From NCBI RefSeq assembly GCF_024622195.1, contig NZ_JANKBI010000001.1, positions 124,001 through 188,000 on the forward strand: a DNA stretch of 64,000 nt, given 5' to 3'. Origin of the DNA: Murimonas intestini (GTDB lineage Bacteria; Bacillota; Clostridia; Lachnospirales; Lachnospiraceae). A program made the position numbers and the translations under genes. This document shows, in pieces, positions 8,169 through 16,775 of this stretch; position 1 is the first letter of the stretch; each line of letters starts with the position of its first letter. The notes below the pieces were generated by a model that searched no databases, had not been told where the DNA came from, and saw only the letters and a program-made list of their open reading frames with translations.

Positions 8169-9503
8169 TTATTTGCGGCCATAGAACTGCGGCAGATATT
8201 CCCTGTGTGCCTCCAGCAATTCTTCCATTACGGCTTTCGCTGTCTTCTGGGACATCACCAGCGGATTAATCATCAGCGCCAGAAGGACTTTCTTTTTATC
8301 CCCGGTAAAGGCTGCTTCTGATCCTGCAATTTCAAATGATTTGATCTGCTGAATGAGTCCGTTCACTGCTTTGGGCAGCCTGCCAATTTTGACAGGTACA
8401 GGTCCATTCCTGGTAATACGGCAGCTCACCTCTACGATTTCATCATCTTCGAAATTTTCTACGGCGCCTCTGTTTACAGTATTTACCACCTGGATATCTC
8501 CTTTGTCATTGTAAATGGAATTGATCAGACTGCACGCCGCATCACTGTAATATGCCCCGCCCCGCTTCTCCAGCTGTTTTGGCTTCTCACAGAGCGTGGG
8601 ATCTTTGTACAGGGCAAAAAGTTCATCCTCCACACCCTTGACAAACTCAGCCCTCACTTCATGCTTCTGATATTTCTCAAGAGCTTCTTCCAGATATTCT
8701 TTAGTCATGTAAAAATACCTGTGATAAGAGCAGGGGATCACCCCCAGTGCATCCATAAAATCAGGATCCCAGGAAATAGATGTGATATTCGAAACGCTCT
8801 GGTCCCCCCAGAGTTTTATTACTTCCCTGGTGACATCAGCTCCGTCTGCCTCCACCCGGGTGGCAAATACCATATGGTTCAGTCCCCCAAATTCTACCTT
8901 CACCTCATCCATGGGGCGTTTCAGCAAATCAGCTATTGCTTTGTGCATCCCCAGCGGCACATTGCAGAGACCTATGATCTTATCAAAATCCGTATACCGG
9001 TGTATTCCTTCCATCACCATACCCACAGGATTTGTAAAATTGATCAGCCATGCATCCGGACATATTTCCTTCATATCGCGGCAGATGCCGGCAATGACAG
9101 GAAGTGTCCTAAGTCCTTTAAACAGTCCCCCGGCCCCGTTAGTCTCCTGTCCGAGTATGCCGTGGGCAAGAGGGATCCTCTCATCCTTTATCCTTGCTTC
9201 CAGCTGCCCCACGCGAAGCTGGGTCGTGACAAAATCGGCTCCTGAGAGCGCCTTTCTCCTGTCCAGAGTCGTATATATCTCCATGGGGACACCTGCCCGG
9301 GCTGCCATTCTTCTTGCCAGTCCGGCGACTATGTTCATTTTTTCTGCCCCCTCTTCCACATCCACAAGCCACAGTTCAGTCACCGGAAGTGTATCAAAAC
9401 GCTTTATAAAGCCTTCCACCAGCTCCGGCGTATAGCTGGAGCCGCCTCCGATGGTAACAACCTTAACGCCTCTGCCTTTATATATATTCTCTGTCAAGTT
9501 CAT
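8169..9503 (-). CDS. Family 4 glycosidase, 6-phospho-beta-glucosidase type
   Basis: 444 residues from the ATG at 9503, placed right after AAGGAGGAGG; an in-frame ATG at 9521 precedes that site. GH4 enzymes use NAD and Mn2+: the dinucleotide motif GGGSSYTPE is at 19-27, TNPV at 157-160, the Mn-ligand Cys180 in GLCNVP and His210 in GGLNHM. The sequence is closest in feel to LicH/CelF 6-phospho-beta-glucosidases. Because the operon has an ABC importer rather than a PTS, its phosphorylated substrate would have to be made by the adjacent kinases. Its 5' end overlaps the ROK gene by 26 bases. Confidence 0.9.
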   Translation of the reverse strand: MNLTENIYKGRGVKVVTIGGGSSYTPELVEGFIKRFDTLPVTELWLVDVEEGAEKMNIVAGLARRMAARAGVPMEIYTTLDRRKALSGADFVTTQLRVGQLEARIKDERIPLAHGILGQETNGAGGLFKGLRTLPVIAGICRDMKEICPDAWLINFTNPVGMVMEGIHRYTDFDKIIGLCNVPLGMHKAIADLLKRPMDEVKVEFGGLNHMVFATRVEADGADVTREVIKLWGDQSVSNITSISWDPDFMDALGVIPCSYHRYFYMTKEYLEEALEKYQKHEVRAEFVKGVEDELFALYKDPTLCEKPKQLEKRGGAYYSDAACSLINSIYNDKGDIQVVNTVNRGAVENFEDDEIVEVSCRITRNGPVPVKIGRLPKAVNGLIQQIKSFEIAGSEAAFTGDKKKVLLALMINPLVMSQKTAKAVMEELLEAHREYLPQFYGRK

Positions 9504-10392
9504 CTGCCTCCTCCTTTTCATATGCCTTCATGTATAAATACAAGGCGCCTATCCTCCCGGCCTGATTTCCAAGACGGCACGCTTCAATTGCTGTATATGC
9601 CTTTAGCTGGGGATAAAGGCAGTAGACTTCTTCTGACAGGTCCTGTAAAAACCGGGGCTGATGTGATACAGCCCCGCCTATCAGTACTTTCTCAGGGTCC
9701 ATAAGCATTGCCATATTTCCGGTGATCATTGCCGCCTTTTTCAGCCATTCACGGTAGATTCCGAAGATAACAGGATCGTCCAAATGTTCAAAAATATAGA
9801 CACCGTCCACTTTCCTTCCAAGAGCATGTGATACTTCTTTTACCAACACAGAAGTGGCCCCGGCGCTTTCTCCCTCCAGCGCCGTGTTTCCGGAACAGCT
9901 CTCCCTGCAGAAACCCAGTTTTACCAGCCCGGCTTCTGCTGCCTTATAATGGCTTCCCCGGTACAGCCCCCCATTTATGATCATTGCCCCGCCGATTCCT
10001 GTGCCGAAGGTCAGCATGCACAACTGCCTGGCCCCTCTGCCGGCCCCTTTCACCAATTCTCCTACAGCGGCGCAGTTACTGTCATTTTCAATCATTACAT
10101 GCATCCCAAAGGCATCAGTCAGCTCTTTTTTTAAATTATACCTCCGGAAATTTTCACCTACGCTGTAATCCGTATTTTCTCCTGTAACAGGGTTGATAAA
10201 GCCTCCCATGCAGACAGCTATGCCGCATATATCCTGACAATATCTTCTTACCAGATTTTTGACCTGATCTAAAAACTGTTCCGGATCTTTAAGCGTAGGC
10301 TCATCACCTTCCTCTAAGACATGATAACCGCCGGTTATCAGGCTGTACTTAATAAAGGTTCCTCCTATATCAACTGCCAGATATTTTTTCAT
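9478..10392 (-). CDS. ROK family sugar kinase
   Basis: 304 residues with the ROK phosphate-binding start LAVDIGGTFIKYSLI, the ENDSNCAAVGE segment with catalytic Asp (about residue 104) and GTGIGGAMI. The zinc site of bacterial GlcNAc/glucose ROK kinases (CxCGxxGC) is not present; the corresponding stretch reads GFCRESCSGNTALEGESAG. Its ATG overlaps the stop of the BadF-type kinase gene (ATGA), so the two are translationally coupled. Together they could phosphorylate GlcNAc and MurNAc separately. Sugar specificity is not readable from sequence. Confidence 0.9.
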   Translation of the reverse strand: MKKYLAVDIGGTFIKYSLITGGYHVLEEGDEPTLKDPEQFLDQVKNLVRRYCQDICGIAVCMGGFINPVTGENTDYSVGENFRRYNLKKELTDAFGMHVMIENDSNCAAVGELVKGAGRGARQLCMLTFGTGIGGAMIINGGLYRGSHYKAAEAGLVKLGFCRESCSGNTALEGESAGATSVLVKEVSHALGRKVDGVYIFEHLDDPVIFGIYREWLKKAAMITGNMAMLMDPEKVLIGGAVSHQPRFLQDLSEEVYCLYPQLKAYTAIEACRLGNQAGRIGALYLYMKAYEKEEADELDREYI

Positions 10393-11342
10393 TTTGCTCC
10401 TGCCTTTCTCTTCATCATCAGCCTGAGTGTCCCCTCCGCCGACTCTGTTTTTGCCAGTTTTATATGAATATCCGGAAATTCCTCTAACAGCAGTTCTTGT
10501 GTCTTCCTGCAGACATGCTCATTTTTAAGCAGGACACTTCCTGAAAATACCAGATCATGCTTTCCCGGCATATGGCACAGCACAGCTTTTGCCAGCTTTG
10601 CCAGTTCATCTGCGCTTCTGTCAAGTATTTCACATGCTGTCTTATCCCTTTCACCCGCAGCGTCACCGCATAAAACCGCCAGGGCTGCAATTTCATTTTT
10701 TGTCCTCTTCTCATCATAGACCCATCTGATCATCTCTTCCACACAAGACAGATGCAGCTTTTTAAAAATCATTTGAGTGAGTATCGTCTTCTTTTCCCTG
10801 CAGTCCTCACTTTGTACTGCTGCAGAGAGTATTTCTTTTCCAATAAAATAAGCGCTGCCCCCATCGTCAATAAGATGCCCGTAACCTCCGGCCCTGTACA
10901 GCTTTTTATTGCCCTCTGACTCCATCATTCCCATGCAGACAGACCCCGTTCCTGCAATTAAAATACAGCCCTCACAGGAAGGAAATGCAGCAGCCAGAGC
11001 TGTCTCATGATCTCCAAACATATTGATCTCACAAATAAATCCTGCGCTTCTGAAAATTTCTTTTAATAAACCGGCTGACTCAGGATTACTGATGCCCGCC
11101 GTCCCGATGCCTGCCTGCATACAATGTGCCGGTTCAAAGCCCCTTTGTTTCAGACGGCCGGCTGCATCCAGCAGCATATCCCGCACCGCCTCTTTCTTCT
11201 GGCCATTCAGATTCAAAGGGCCCGCTTCCAGCCTGGTGATAACATTGCCTCTGCAGTCGGCCACCAAAAATATTGTTTTCGTTCCGCCTCCGTCAACTGC
11301 AAGAATGTAATTCCTGCCCTGCGTCTGCTCATATATTTCCAT
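10389..11342 (-). CDS. BadF/BadG-type ATPase, probable amino-sugar (MurNAc/GlcNAc) kinase
   Basis: 317 residues of the ASKHA fold: phosphate 1 motif AVDGGGTKTIFLV (14-26), GTAGISNP, the IAGTGSVCMG adenosine-region loop and DDGGSAYFIG. This is the eukaryotic-NAGK-like branch that includes Clostridium acetobutylicum MurK, a kinase for MurNAc and GlcNAc. Placement in an operon with MurQ, which needs MurNAc-6-phosphate, makes that role attractive and supplies the phosphorylation step an ABC importer would not. Inferred, not proven. Confidence 0.85.
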   Translation of the reverse strand: MEIYEQTQGRNYILAVDGGGTKTIFLVADCRGNVITRLEAGPLNLNGQKKEAVRDMLLDAAGRLKQRGFEPAHCMQAGIGTAGISNPESAGLLKEIFRSAGFICEINMFGDHETALAAAFPSCEGCILIAGTGSVCMGMMESEGNKKLYRAGGYGHLIDDGGSAYFIGKEILSAAVQSEDCREKKTILTQMIFKKLHLSCVEEMIRWVYDEKRTKNEIAALAVLCGDAAGERDKTACEILDRSADELAKLAKAVLCHMPGKHDLVFSGSVLLKNEHVCRKTQELLLEEFPDIHIKLAKTESAEGTLRLMMKRKAGAK

Positions 11343-11388
11343 AACAATCCTCTCTGCCCTTTCAAAGTCTGCCTCTGTTTTCCTGCGC

Positions 11389-12252
11389 CTACCCTTTCAC
11401 TGCTCCCACAGTCACTCCTTCCAGAAAATATCTCTGAAGAGAAAAGAACAGGATAAACATTGGAAGCGCTGAGATAGTTGCACCAGCCATCATTGGAGCA
11501 AAATAAGTCGTATTGGCAAAACTGAAATTCTTAAGCCCCACCTGGATGGTCTGCATATACTCCTGGTTCGATACAAGGAACGGCCAGAAAAATGTATTCC
11601 ATTCCCCTAAAAACGTCATGATAGCCATAACTGACAAGATAGTTTTAGACAACGGCACAACGATCTTCCACACGATCATGGGCTGGCTGCATCCCTCGAT
11701 CTTGGCTGACTCCATGATAGAAGTGGGAAGGGATGTAAAAAACTGCTTAGCCAGAAATACGTTGTAGCATGTAATAAGTGTGGGGGCGATAAGAGCCGTG
11801 TATGTATCCTGGATCTTCAGCACATTCACCACAAGAATATAGAGAGGCACCTGGGTCACCTGATAAGGCACCATCATAGCTACCAGCAAAAGGAAAAAGA
11901 AAAATTTACACCCCGGAAAACGCAGCTTTGCAAATGCATAACCCGCCAGGCTTGCAAATACCACATTACTGACAGTCACAGTTGACGCGACGATCAGTGA
12001 ATTTAAAATCCAACGGAAGGAATATTTGCTGTAGCCAAAGAAAAATTTATAAGAATCCAGTGTAAAATTTTTCGGTATCAGTGAATAGCTGGCTCCCGCA
12101 GCTTCAGTGGGCGCTCCAAAGGAGGAGATCACCATATAGTAGATCGGGAAAATGGTAAGTGCAGCAATGGTGATGAGCAAAAGGGCTAAGAGTAAATTTC
12201 TCAGAATTTTTCTATACCTTTGATTCTTTCCATAGTTTTTATATAGTCCCAT
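11389..12252 (-). CDS. Sugar ABC transporter permease, MalG type
   Basis: 287 residues, six predicted helices, with the coupling-loop EAA motif ESAKIEGCSQPMIVWKIVVPLS (about 190-211) and the typical C-terminus ending VTVGAVKG. It is the third component after binding protein and MalF-type permease, 11 bases downstream of the latter. No ATPase gene follows, so a shared ATPase encoded elsewhere is expected. Part of the MurNAc salvage operon. Confidence 0.93.
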   Translation of the reverse strand: MGLYKNYGKNQRYRKILRNLLLALLLITIAALTIFPIYYMVISSFGAPTEAAGASYSLIPKNFTLDSYKFFFGYSKYSFRWILNSLIVASTVTVSNVVFASLAGYAFAKLRFPGCKFFFFLLLVAMMVPYQVTQVPLYILVVNVLKIQDTYTALIAPTLITCYNVFLAKQFFTSLPTSIMESAKIEGCSQPMIVWKIVVPLSKTILSVMAIMTFLGEWNTFFWPFLVSNQEYMQTIQVGLKNFSFANTTYFAPMMAGATISALPMFILFFSLQRYFLEGVTVGAVKG

Positions 12253-12263
12253 CTTCGCTCCTC

Positions 12264-13151
12264 CTAATATTCCACGTCATTTGCGCTCAGCTTGAACTGA
12301 AAGACTGCAAATACAGCAATAATCGCAGCCAGGATCAGAGCCTGGGCGCACGCTTCCCCATACTCAAAGTATTTAAACGCCCTGTTGAAAATCAAAAGCC
12401 CTGCCATAGTAGTCGCATTATCCGGCCCTCCGCCTGTCATCAGGTAGGCATTCTGGAATGACTGGAATCCATTGATGACACCTGTGATAGCCAGAAATAC
12501 CGTGGTCGGCTTTACCATAGGCCACACCACATAGCGCACTTTCTGGAAAAAGGACGCGCCGTCAATATCTGCTGCTTCATAATACGTAGAATCGATCCCA
12601 AGAAGAGCCGCAATATAAATGATAATGCTGGTCCCAAGTCCCGAAAAGACAGCCATTATGATCAGGGATGCCATAGCCGTCTTAGAGCTTCCAAGCCAGT
12701 TCTGGCTGCTGATGCCAAAGATATGCAGAATGCTGTTTAACAACCCTGTAGGCATAGGATCATATATCCATTTCCATACAAAAGAAAGCGCCACGCCGGA
12801 GGCAATTGCCGGAAGATAGAACGCTGCCTTAAATATCGTCTGTACTCTTTTCTTAAATGGAAGAATAAACAAAGATATGGAAAAGGATAGGAACATGGAT
12901 ATAGGCACTGCAAATACAGTATAGACAAGTGTGTTTTTCAGAGCTTTGTAAAATAATGCATTCTTAAAGGTGGATACATAATTGTCAAAGCCCACCCATG
13001 TCGTTTTCAGCGGCTTATAATGCTGAAAGCTTGTAATTGCAGCAGAAATAACAGGATACAGGGTGAAAATAATAAAGGTTGTAAGGGGTACAAGTATGAA
13101 AACATAACCCCAGAGAGCATCTTTTTTCAGTTTATGTTTTTTATTCGCCAT
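12264..13151 (-). CDS. Sugar ABC transporter permease, MalF type
   Basis: 295 residues from the ATG at 13151; a GTG ten codons earlier lacks a better ribosome site. The first 30 residues are a lysine-rich cytoplasmic tail, followed by six predicted helices. The EAA loop reads YYEAADIDGASFFQKVRYVVWP (about 195-216). It lies 54 bases downstream of the binding-protein gene and 11 bases before the MalG-type partner. Imports the substrate of the MurNAc operon, most simply a wall-derived amino sugar or disaccharide (inference). Confidence 0.93.
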   Translation of the reverse strand: MANKKHKLKKDALWGYVFILVPLTTFIIFTLYPVISAAITSFQHYKPLKTTWVGFDNYVSTFKNALFYKALKNTLVYTVFAVPISMFLSFSISLFILPFKKRVQTIFKAAFYLPAIASGVALSFVWKWIYDPMPTGLLNSILHIFGISSQNWLGSSKTAMASLIIMAVFSGLGTSIIIYIAALLGIDSTYYEAADIDGASFFQKVRYVVWPMVKPTTVFLAITGVINGFQSFQNAYLMTGGGPDNATTMAGLLIFNRAFKYFEYGEACAQALILAAIIAVFAVFQFKLSANDVEY

Positions 13152-13205
13152 CGTCTTCTCTCTTTCCAGGGGATACTGCACAGCAGCGGCAGCATCCCCT
13201 AATAC

Positions 13206-14606
13206 TTAATTATTTACACAGCCGTCTTCGCCAAACCTTTCGTATGCCGCATCCTTGATAGCCTGATACATTTCTTCCGGTGAAACTTCTCCGGCCAATA
13301 ATCCCTGGAATTTCGGCACTATGACCTCATCCTCTATCTTGATCGCATTAGCGCTTAACTCTGCGGGGATATCCGGTCTGGCTTCACCAACCTGTGTCAA
13401 CAGTGTCTGTACTGCCTTTGTATTATCTTCATTTTTGCCTTCAATGGGAGAGAGCTCATCATATGCTTTGCGTCCGCTCTCGCAGATCGGATTCAGGTAT
13501 AATTCCTGGCATGTCTGTGCCGCGCGTTCTCCGCTTGCCAGATAATAAGCTACCTTAGCTACGTTTTTCAGATGCTCCTCATCAGGATTCCTCTCACCTG
13601 TAAGGCAGATATAACCATCCACAGCCCCGTATGCCTGCTGTTCCCCTCCGTCAAATACCGGTACAGGAAGAACAATGTAGTCTACTTCAATACTGTTTTC
13701 CACGGCGCTGCTGTCACTATTTTTCAATTTTTCATTATTATCCCGGGCGCTTTTTTCAAAGGAAGACAGCCCTTTTCCTGTGATCATTGTCTGTCCGGTC
13801 AGGAACATGTTCCAGCGTTTTCCAGCATCGATGGACCCCAGTTCTTTCGGCATAGCTCCGTCATCGATCAATGCCCGCAGATCTGTTAAGAAGTCCAGCA
13901 TTTTGGTGCTGGTATAAGAATATTTTAAATCCTTGTCAAATGCTGACGGCATGCCCGCATTTCTTACGAAAATACTGAAATAATCCTTCGCTGTCACACC
14001 TGCGCAGGCAAACAGGAAACCATAACGGCTGACATCATCACCGTCTTTTACAACTCCGTTATTGATCGCTTCCCTGAACTCATCATAACTCCAGCCCTCT
14101 TCCTGCACCTTTTTCCAGTCAATGCCGGCTTCTTCCAGGAACTGACGGTTTCCGCCGATACACTGCACCTCACAATAGGCCGGGAACCCGTACATTCCAT
14201 CTCCGTTTTTAAAATAATTCAGTATATCCTGGTCAAAATCCGCCATCATTTCTTCATCAGCATATTTAGATATATCTACTGCCATGCCGGAATCCACATA
14301 TTTAGAAAGACCGTCAGAACCTATAAATGCAATGTCAGGCGGAGATCCTGCGTTTACCTGCACATCTAATTTCTGTGTGACATCTTCCCAGCTCGCCGTT
14401 GTCACCTGGATCTCGATCCCCGGATTTTCTTTGTTGAACGCTTCCACATAGGAGTTGATCTTGTCCTGATAAGTAGCTGATACAGGAGGCAGCAGGGCTG
14501 TTACCACATCTTTATCTCCGGAAGCCTCTGCACTGATCTTTCCTGTAAACATTGACGCCAGCATCACTGCCGCCATACCAAATCCCCATAATTTTTTACC
14601 TTTCAT
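13206..14606 (-). CDS. Extracellular solute-binding protein of the MurNAc operon
   Basis: 466 residues, CUT1-type binding protein. A signal peptide of about 28 residues (KGKK start, hydrophobic core, AEA cleavage site) again lacks a lipobox cysteine. The mature part begins with VVTALLPPVSATYQDKINSYVEAFNKENPGIEIQ, typical for family 1, followed by the SPPDIAFIG segment. Its ATG overlaps the stop of murQ (ATGA), so binding-protein translation is coupled to murQ. Ligand unknown; gene context points to MurNAc, GlcNAc-MurNAc or a muropeptide. Confidence 0.92.
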   Translation of the reverse strand: MKGKKLWGFGMAAVMLASMFTGKISAEASGDKDVVTALLPPVSATYQDKINSYVEAFNKENPGIEIQVTTASWEDVTQKLDVQVNAGSPPDIAFIGSDGLSKYVDSGMAVDISKYADEEMMADFDQDILNYFKNGDGMYGFPAYCEVQCIGGNRQFLEEAGIDWKKVQEEGWSYDEFREAINNGVVKDGDDVSRYGFLFACAGVTAKDYFSIFVRNAGMPSAFDKDLKYSYTSTKMLDFLTDLRALIDDGAMPKELGSIDAGKRWNMFLTGQTMITGKGLSSFEKSARDNNEKLKNSDSSAVENSIEVDYIVLPVPVFDGGEQQAYGAVDGYICLTGERNPDEEHLKNVAKVAYYLASGERAAQTCQELYLNPICESGRKAYDELSPIEGKNEDNTKAVQTLLTQVGEARPDIPAELSANAIKIEDEVIVPKFQGLLAGEVSPEEMYQAIKDAAYERFGEDGCVNN

Positions 14607-15571
14607 TTTTGTCCTCCTTCTACACCTTGTTTTGAAATAATTGGTTGTTCTGTTTCCTTTTTCCCATTTATGACTGCCTGCCGGATCTTTCCCTGAGCAT
14701 CCTCCAACAGCTTACGGGCTTTTGCAATATTACAGTTCAGGAGCATTCTTGTGATCGCCAGTTTTGCTTCCCCTCCTGCTTCCTTTAACGCTTTCCTGGC
14801 TTCTTCTCTGCTGCACTCCACAGCCTCCATGACGATATTCTCTGCGCGGCATACAAGTTTTTCATTTGTCTGCTGTACATCTACCATCAGGTTCTCATAT
14901 ACTTTTCCGATCCCTACCATACTTGCTGTAGAGATCATATTTAAAACCATTTTTTCCGCTGTACCTGCTTTCAGCCGGGTAGAACCTGTCAGTATCTCCG
15001 GCCCTGTCAAAAGTTCAATCCCAATATCCGCTGCCCTGCTCATTTCCATATTCTCATTGCAGACAATGGCAACTGTCCTGCACCCGGTTTTCTTTGCGTA
15101 GTCCAGCGCGCCCAGCACATACGGTGTTCTTCCGCTTGCGGCAATTCCGATCACCGTATCTTTACTTGTCAGATTTATGTGTATCAGATCATCTCTTCCA
15201 AGACCGGAATTATCTTCTGCACCCTCGGCTGCTTTAATAAACGCCTCCTTTCCTCCTGCAATAATGCCCACTACGCAGTCATAGGATACTCCAAAAGTAG
15301 GGGGGCACTCTGAGGCATCTAAAATGCCAAGACGTCCGCTTGTACCCGCTCCTATGTAAATAATCCTTCCTCCGCACTGCAGGCTTTTTGTTGTCCACTC
15401 AATCGCCTGGGCTATCCTGGGAAGTTCTCTTTTGACCACCCCCGCTACATGTTCGTCCTCCTGATTCATTATCGTGATAATTTCAAGAGGCGTCATTTCA
15501 TCCAATGCCATAGTCTCTGCATTGCGCATTTCCGTTGACATTTTCTCCAAATCTACCATTTCTCTGTACAT
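14603..15571 (-). CDS. murQ: N-acetylmuramic acid 6-phosphate etherase
   Basis: 322 residues from the ATG at 15571 (AGGAG 9 bases upstream; a TTG six codons earlier is less likely). MurQ cleaves the lactyl ether of MurNAc-6-phosphate to give GlcNAc-6-phosphate and D-lactate. The SIS-domain signature GAGTSGRLG (74-82), SECPPTFG (87-94, with catalytic-site Glu88) and the AAEGAED segment are all present, and the length fits the family. This is the anchor that identifies the whole operon as MurNAc catabolism. It follows the regulator with an overlap or gap of a few bases. Confidence 0.97.
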   Translation of the reverse strand: MYREMVDLEKMSTEMRNAETMALDEMTPLEIITIMNQEDEHVAGVVKRELPRIAQAIEWTTKSLQCGGRIIYIGAGTSGRLGILDASECPPTFGVSYDCVVGIIAGGKEAFIKAAEGAEDNSGLGRDDLIHINLTSKDTVIGIAASGRTPYVLGALDYAKKTGCRTVAIVCNENMEMSRAADIGIELLTGPEILTGSTRLKAGTAEKMVLNMISTASMVGIGKVYENLMVDVQQTNEKLVCRAENIVMEAVECSREEARKALKEAGGEAKLAITRMLLNCNIAKARKLLEDAQGKIRQAVINGKKETEQPIISKQGVEGGQK

Positions 15572-15585
15572 CACATCCCTCTCCT

Positions 15586-16437
15586 TCAATCCTGAGTATC
15601 AGTTTTTGATATATAAGTTTTCTTCAGGGAAACCATACATGATTCATAATTCCGCTGAATATAAGCCACATATAAAATGTCGATCACATTCAGCTGGGCA
15701 AGCCTTGATGCCAGCTTTCCCGTTTTAAAGGCATACTCTGTTGCCGTTACATACAGGTTATAGTCCGTAAGCTTAGACAGCGGGGACTCCTTAAAACAAG
15801 TGATGGCAATTATGGGCACCTGAGCATTTTTTAAGATCTTTGCGCAGGAGATCATCTCCCTGGTCTGCCCGGAGTAGCTGATAATAACTGCCACATCCTG
15901 CCGCCCCATTATCTTTGCCTGTACTAATTGAGCATGAAAATCTTCACATACCTGGCAGGGCTTGTTGATTCTCAAAAACTTCAGATAAGCGTCTTTTGCC
16001 ACCAGCAGCGAAGCGCCAATCCCAAAAAAGGCGGCCATCCTAGCATTTTTAAGAAGGTCAAGACACTTATCAAGCGTATCAATATCAATTAAGCTTCTTG
16101 TATCTTCCAGGGAAGCAATACTCTTATAAGTGATCTTATCCACCAGGTTTTCAAGGGTATCATCCCGGTGTATTTCATAATCCAGTCCCAGCACATTTTC
16201 TTTGCGGACCGCAAGCTCATAAAGAAGCGCTTTCTGAAATCTCTTGTATTGTGGAAACCCCGTCTTATGACACAGTCTTGTGATCGTTGACGCAGAAGCA
16301 TACACTCTGTCCGCCAGCTGGTGGATGCTCATTTCTACCGCTTCCTCAGGATTTTCCAGCAGAAAAGAAATGATGCTCTTTTCTGTATTGCTTGCCTGAC
16401 CATAATATTCACGCAGTCTTACTAAAACACTGTCCAT
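15586..16437 (-). CDS. murR: RpiR-family regulator, MurR-like
   Basis: 283 residues: an N-terminal helix-turn-helix of the HTH_6 type (ADRVYASASTITRLCHKTGF, about 42-61) and a C-terminal SIS sugar-phosphate-binding domain (about 120-260, with FFGIGASLLVAKD and ISYSGQTREM). RpiR proteins of this type sense phosphosugars; E. coli MurR senses MurNAc-6-phosphate. First gene of the salvage operon, so it is probably autoregulated; repeat elements in the promoter at 16537-16616 are candidate operators. Confidence 0.9.
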   Translation of the reverse strand: MDSVLVRLREYYGQASNTEKSIISFLLENPEEAVEMSIHQLADRVYASASTITRLCHKTGFPQYKRFQKALLYELAVRKENVLGLDYEIHRDDTLENLVDKITYKSIASLEDTRSLIDIDTLDKCLDLLKNARMAAFFGIGASLLVAKDAYLKFLRINKPCQVCEDFHAQLVQAKIMGRQDVAVIISYSGQTREMISCAKILKNAQVPIIAITCFKESPLSKLTDYNLYVTATEYAFKTGKLASRLAQLNVIDILYVAYIQRNYESCMVSLKKTYISKTDTQD

Positions 16438-16536
16438 GCATTCTGACCAATCCTTCCAATGTATTATCTATATCGTGTAAATTCTGCTATGCAATACCAC
16501 CTATATTTTTGTTTTTTTAGTTCATTTATTGTGTTC

Positions 16537-16616
16537 ATTATACATATGTGAAACATATCTGTCTATATTTTTGCTTACTTATGGTACTTTGTTTCACTTA
16601 TTGGTACTTTCACTTA
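16537..16616 (-). promoter_or_regulatory. Promoter and candidate operators of the MurNAc operon
   Basis: On the minus strand TAGACA (16560-16565) and TATAAT (16537-16542) are 17 bases apart, a good sigma-A promoter about 100 bases before the regulator gene. The spacer holds an inverted repeat ATATG-TGAAA-CATAT (16544-16558). Just upstream are two AAAGTACCA direct repeats 20 bases apart (16582-16590, 16602-16610), interleaved with two TAAGTGAAA repeats (16592-16600, 16608-16616). These are natural candidates for MurR-like binding or an activator. Confidence 0.65.
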
Positions 16617-16712
16617 ATTTACTGCCTTTAATCTGCAATTTCGTAAAATGTATATGCCTGAAATGGGCTGAGAGGTAATATAGATAAAATATAAAAACAT
16701 AAAGATATAAAT

Positions 16713-16749
16713 ACAGCCGGCAGTTTGATCGTGCAATACTGCCGGCTGT
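16713..16749 (-). terminator. Rho-independent terminator of the rsfS operon
   Basis: Perfect 12-base arms ACAGCCGGCAGT / ACTGCCGGCTGT with a 13-base loop, 27 bases after the rsfS stop. On the minus strand a moderately U-rich tract (ATTTATATCTTTATG) follows. Confidence 0.8.
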
Positions 16750-16775
16750 CCTTAAAGATATTTATTTTAAGAAAC

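Larger units (their letters stand above)
16438..16775. other. Intergenic region between the MurNAc operon and rsfS
   Basis: 338 bases without a gene. It contains the MurNAc operon promoter (16537-16616, listed separately) and the rsfS operon terminator (16713-16749, listed separately). The remaining sequence, 16620-16710, is AT-rich and I see nothing else in it. Confidence 0.7.

Noticed and set aside
8661..9435. Long plus-strand frames opposite the GH4 gene
   Set aside because: They have no ribosome sites and run antisense to a well supported gene; shadows of its codon bias.
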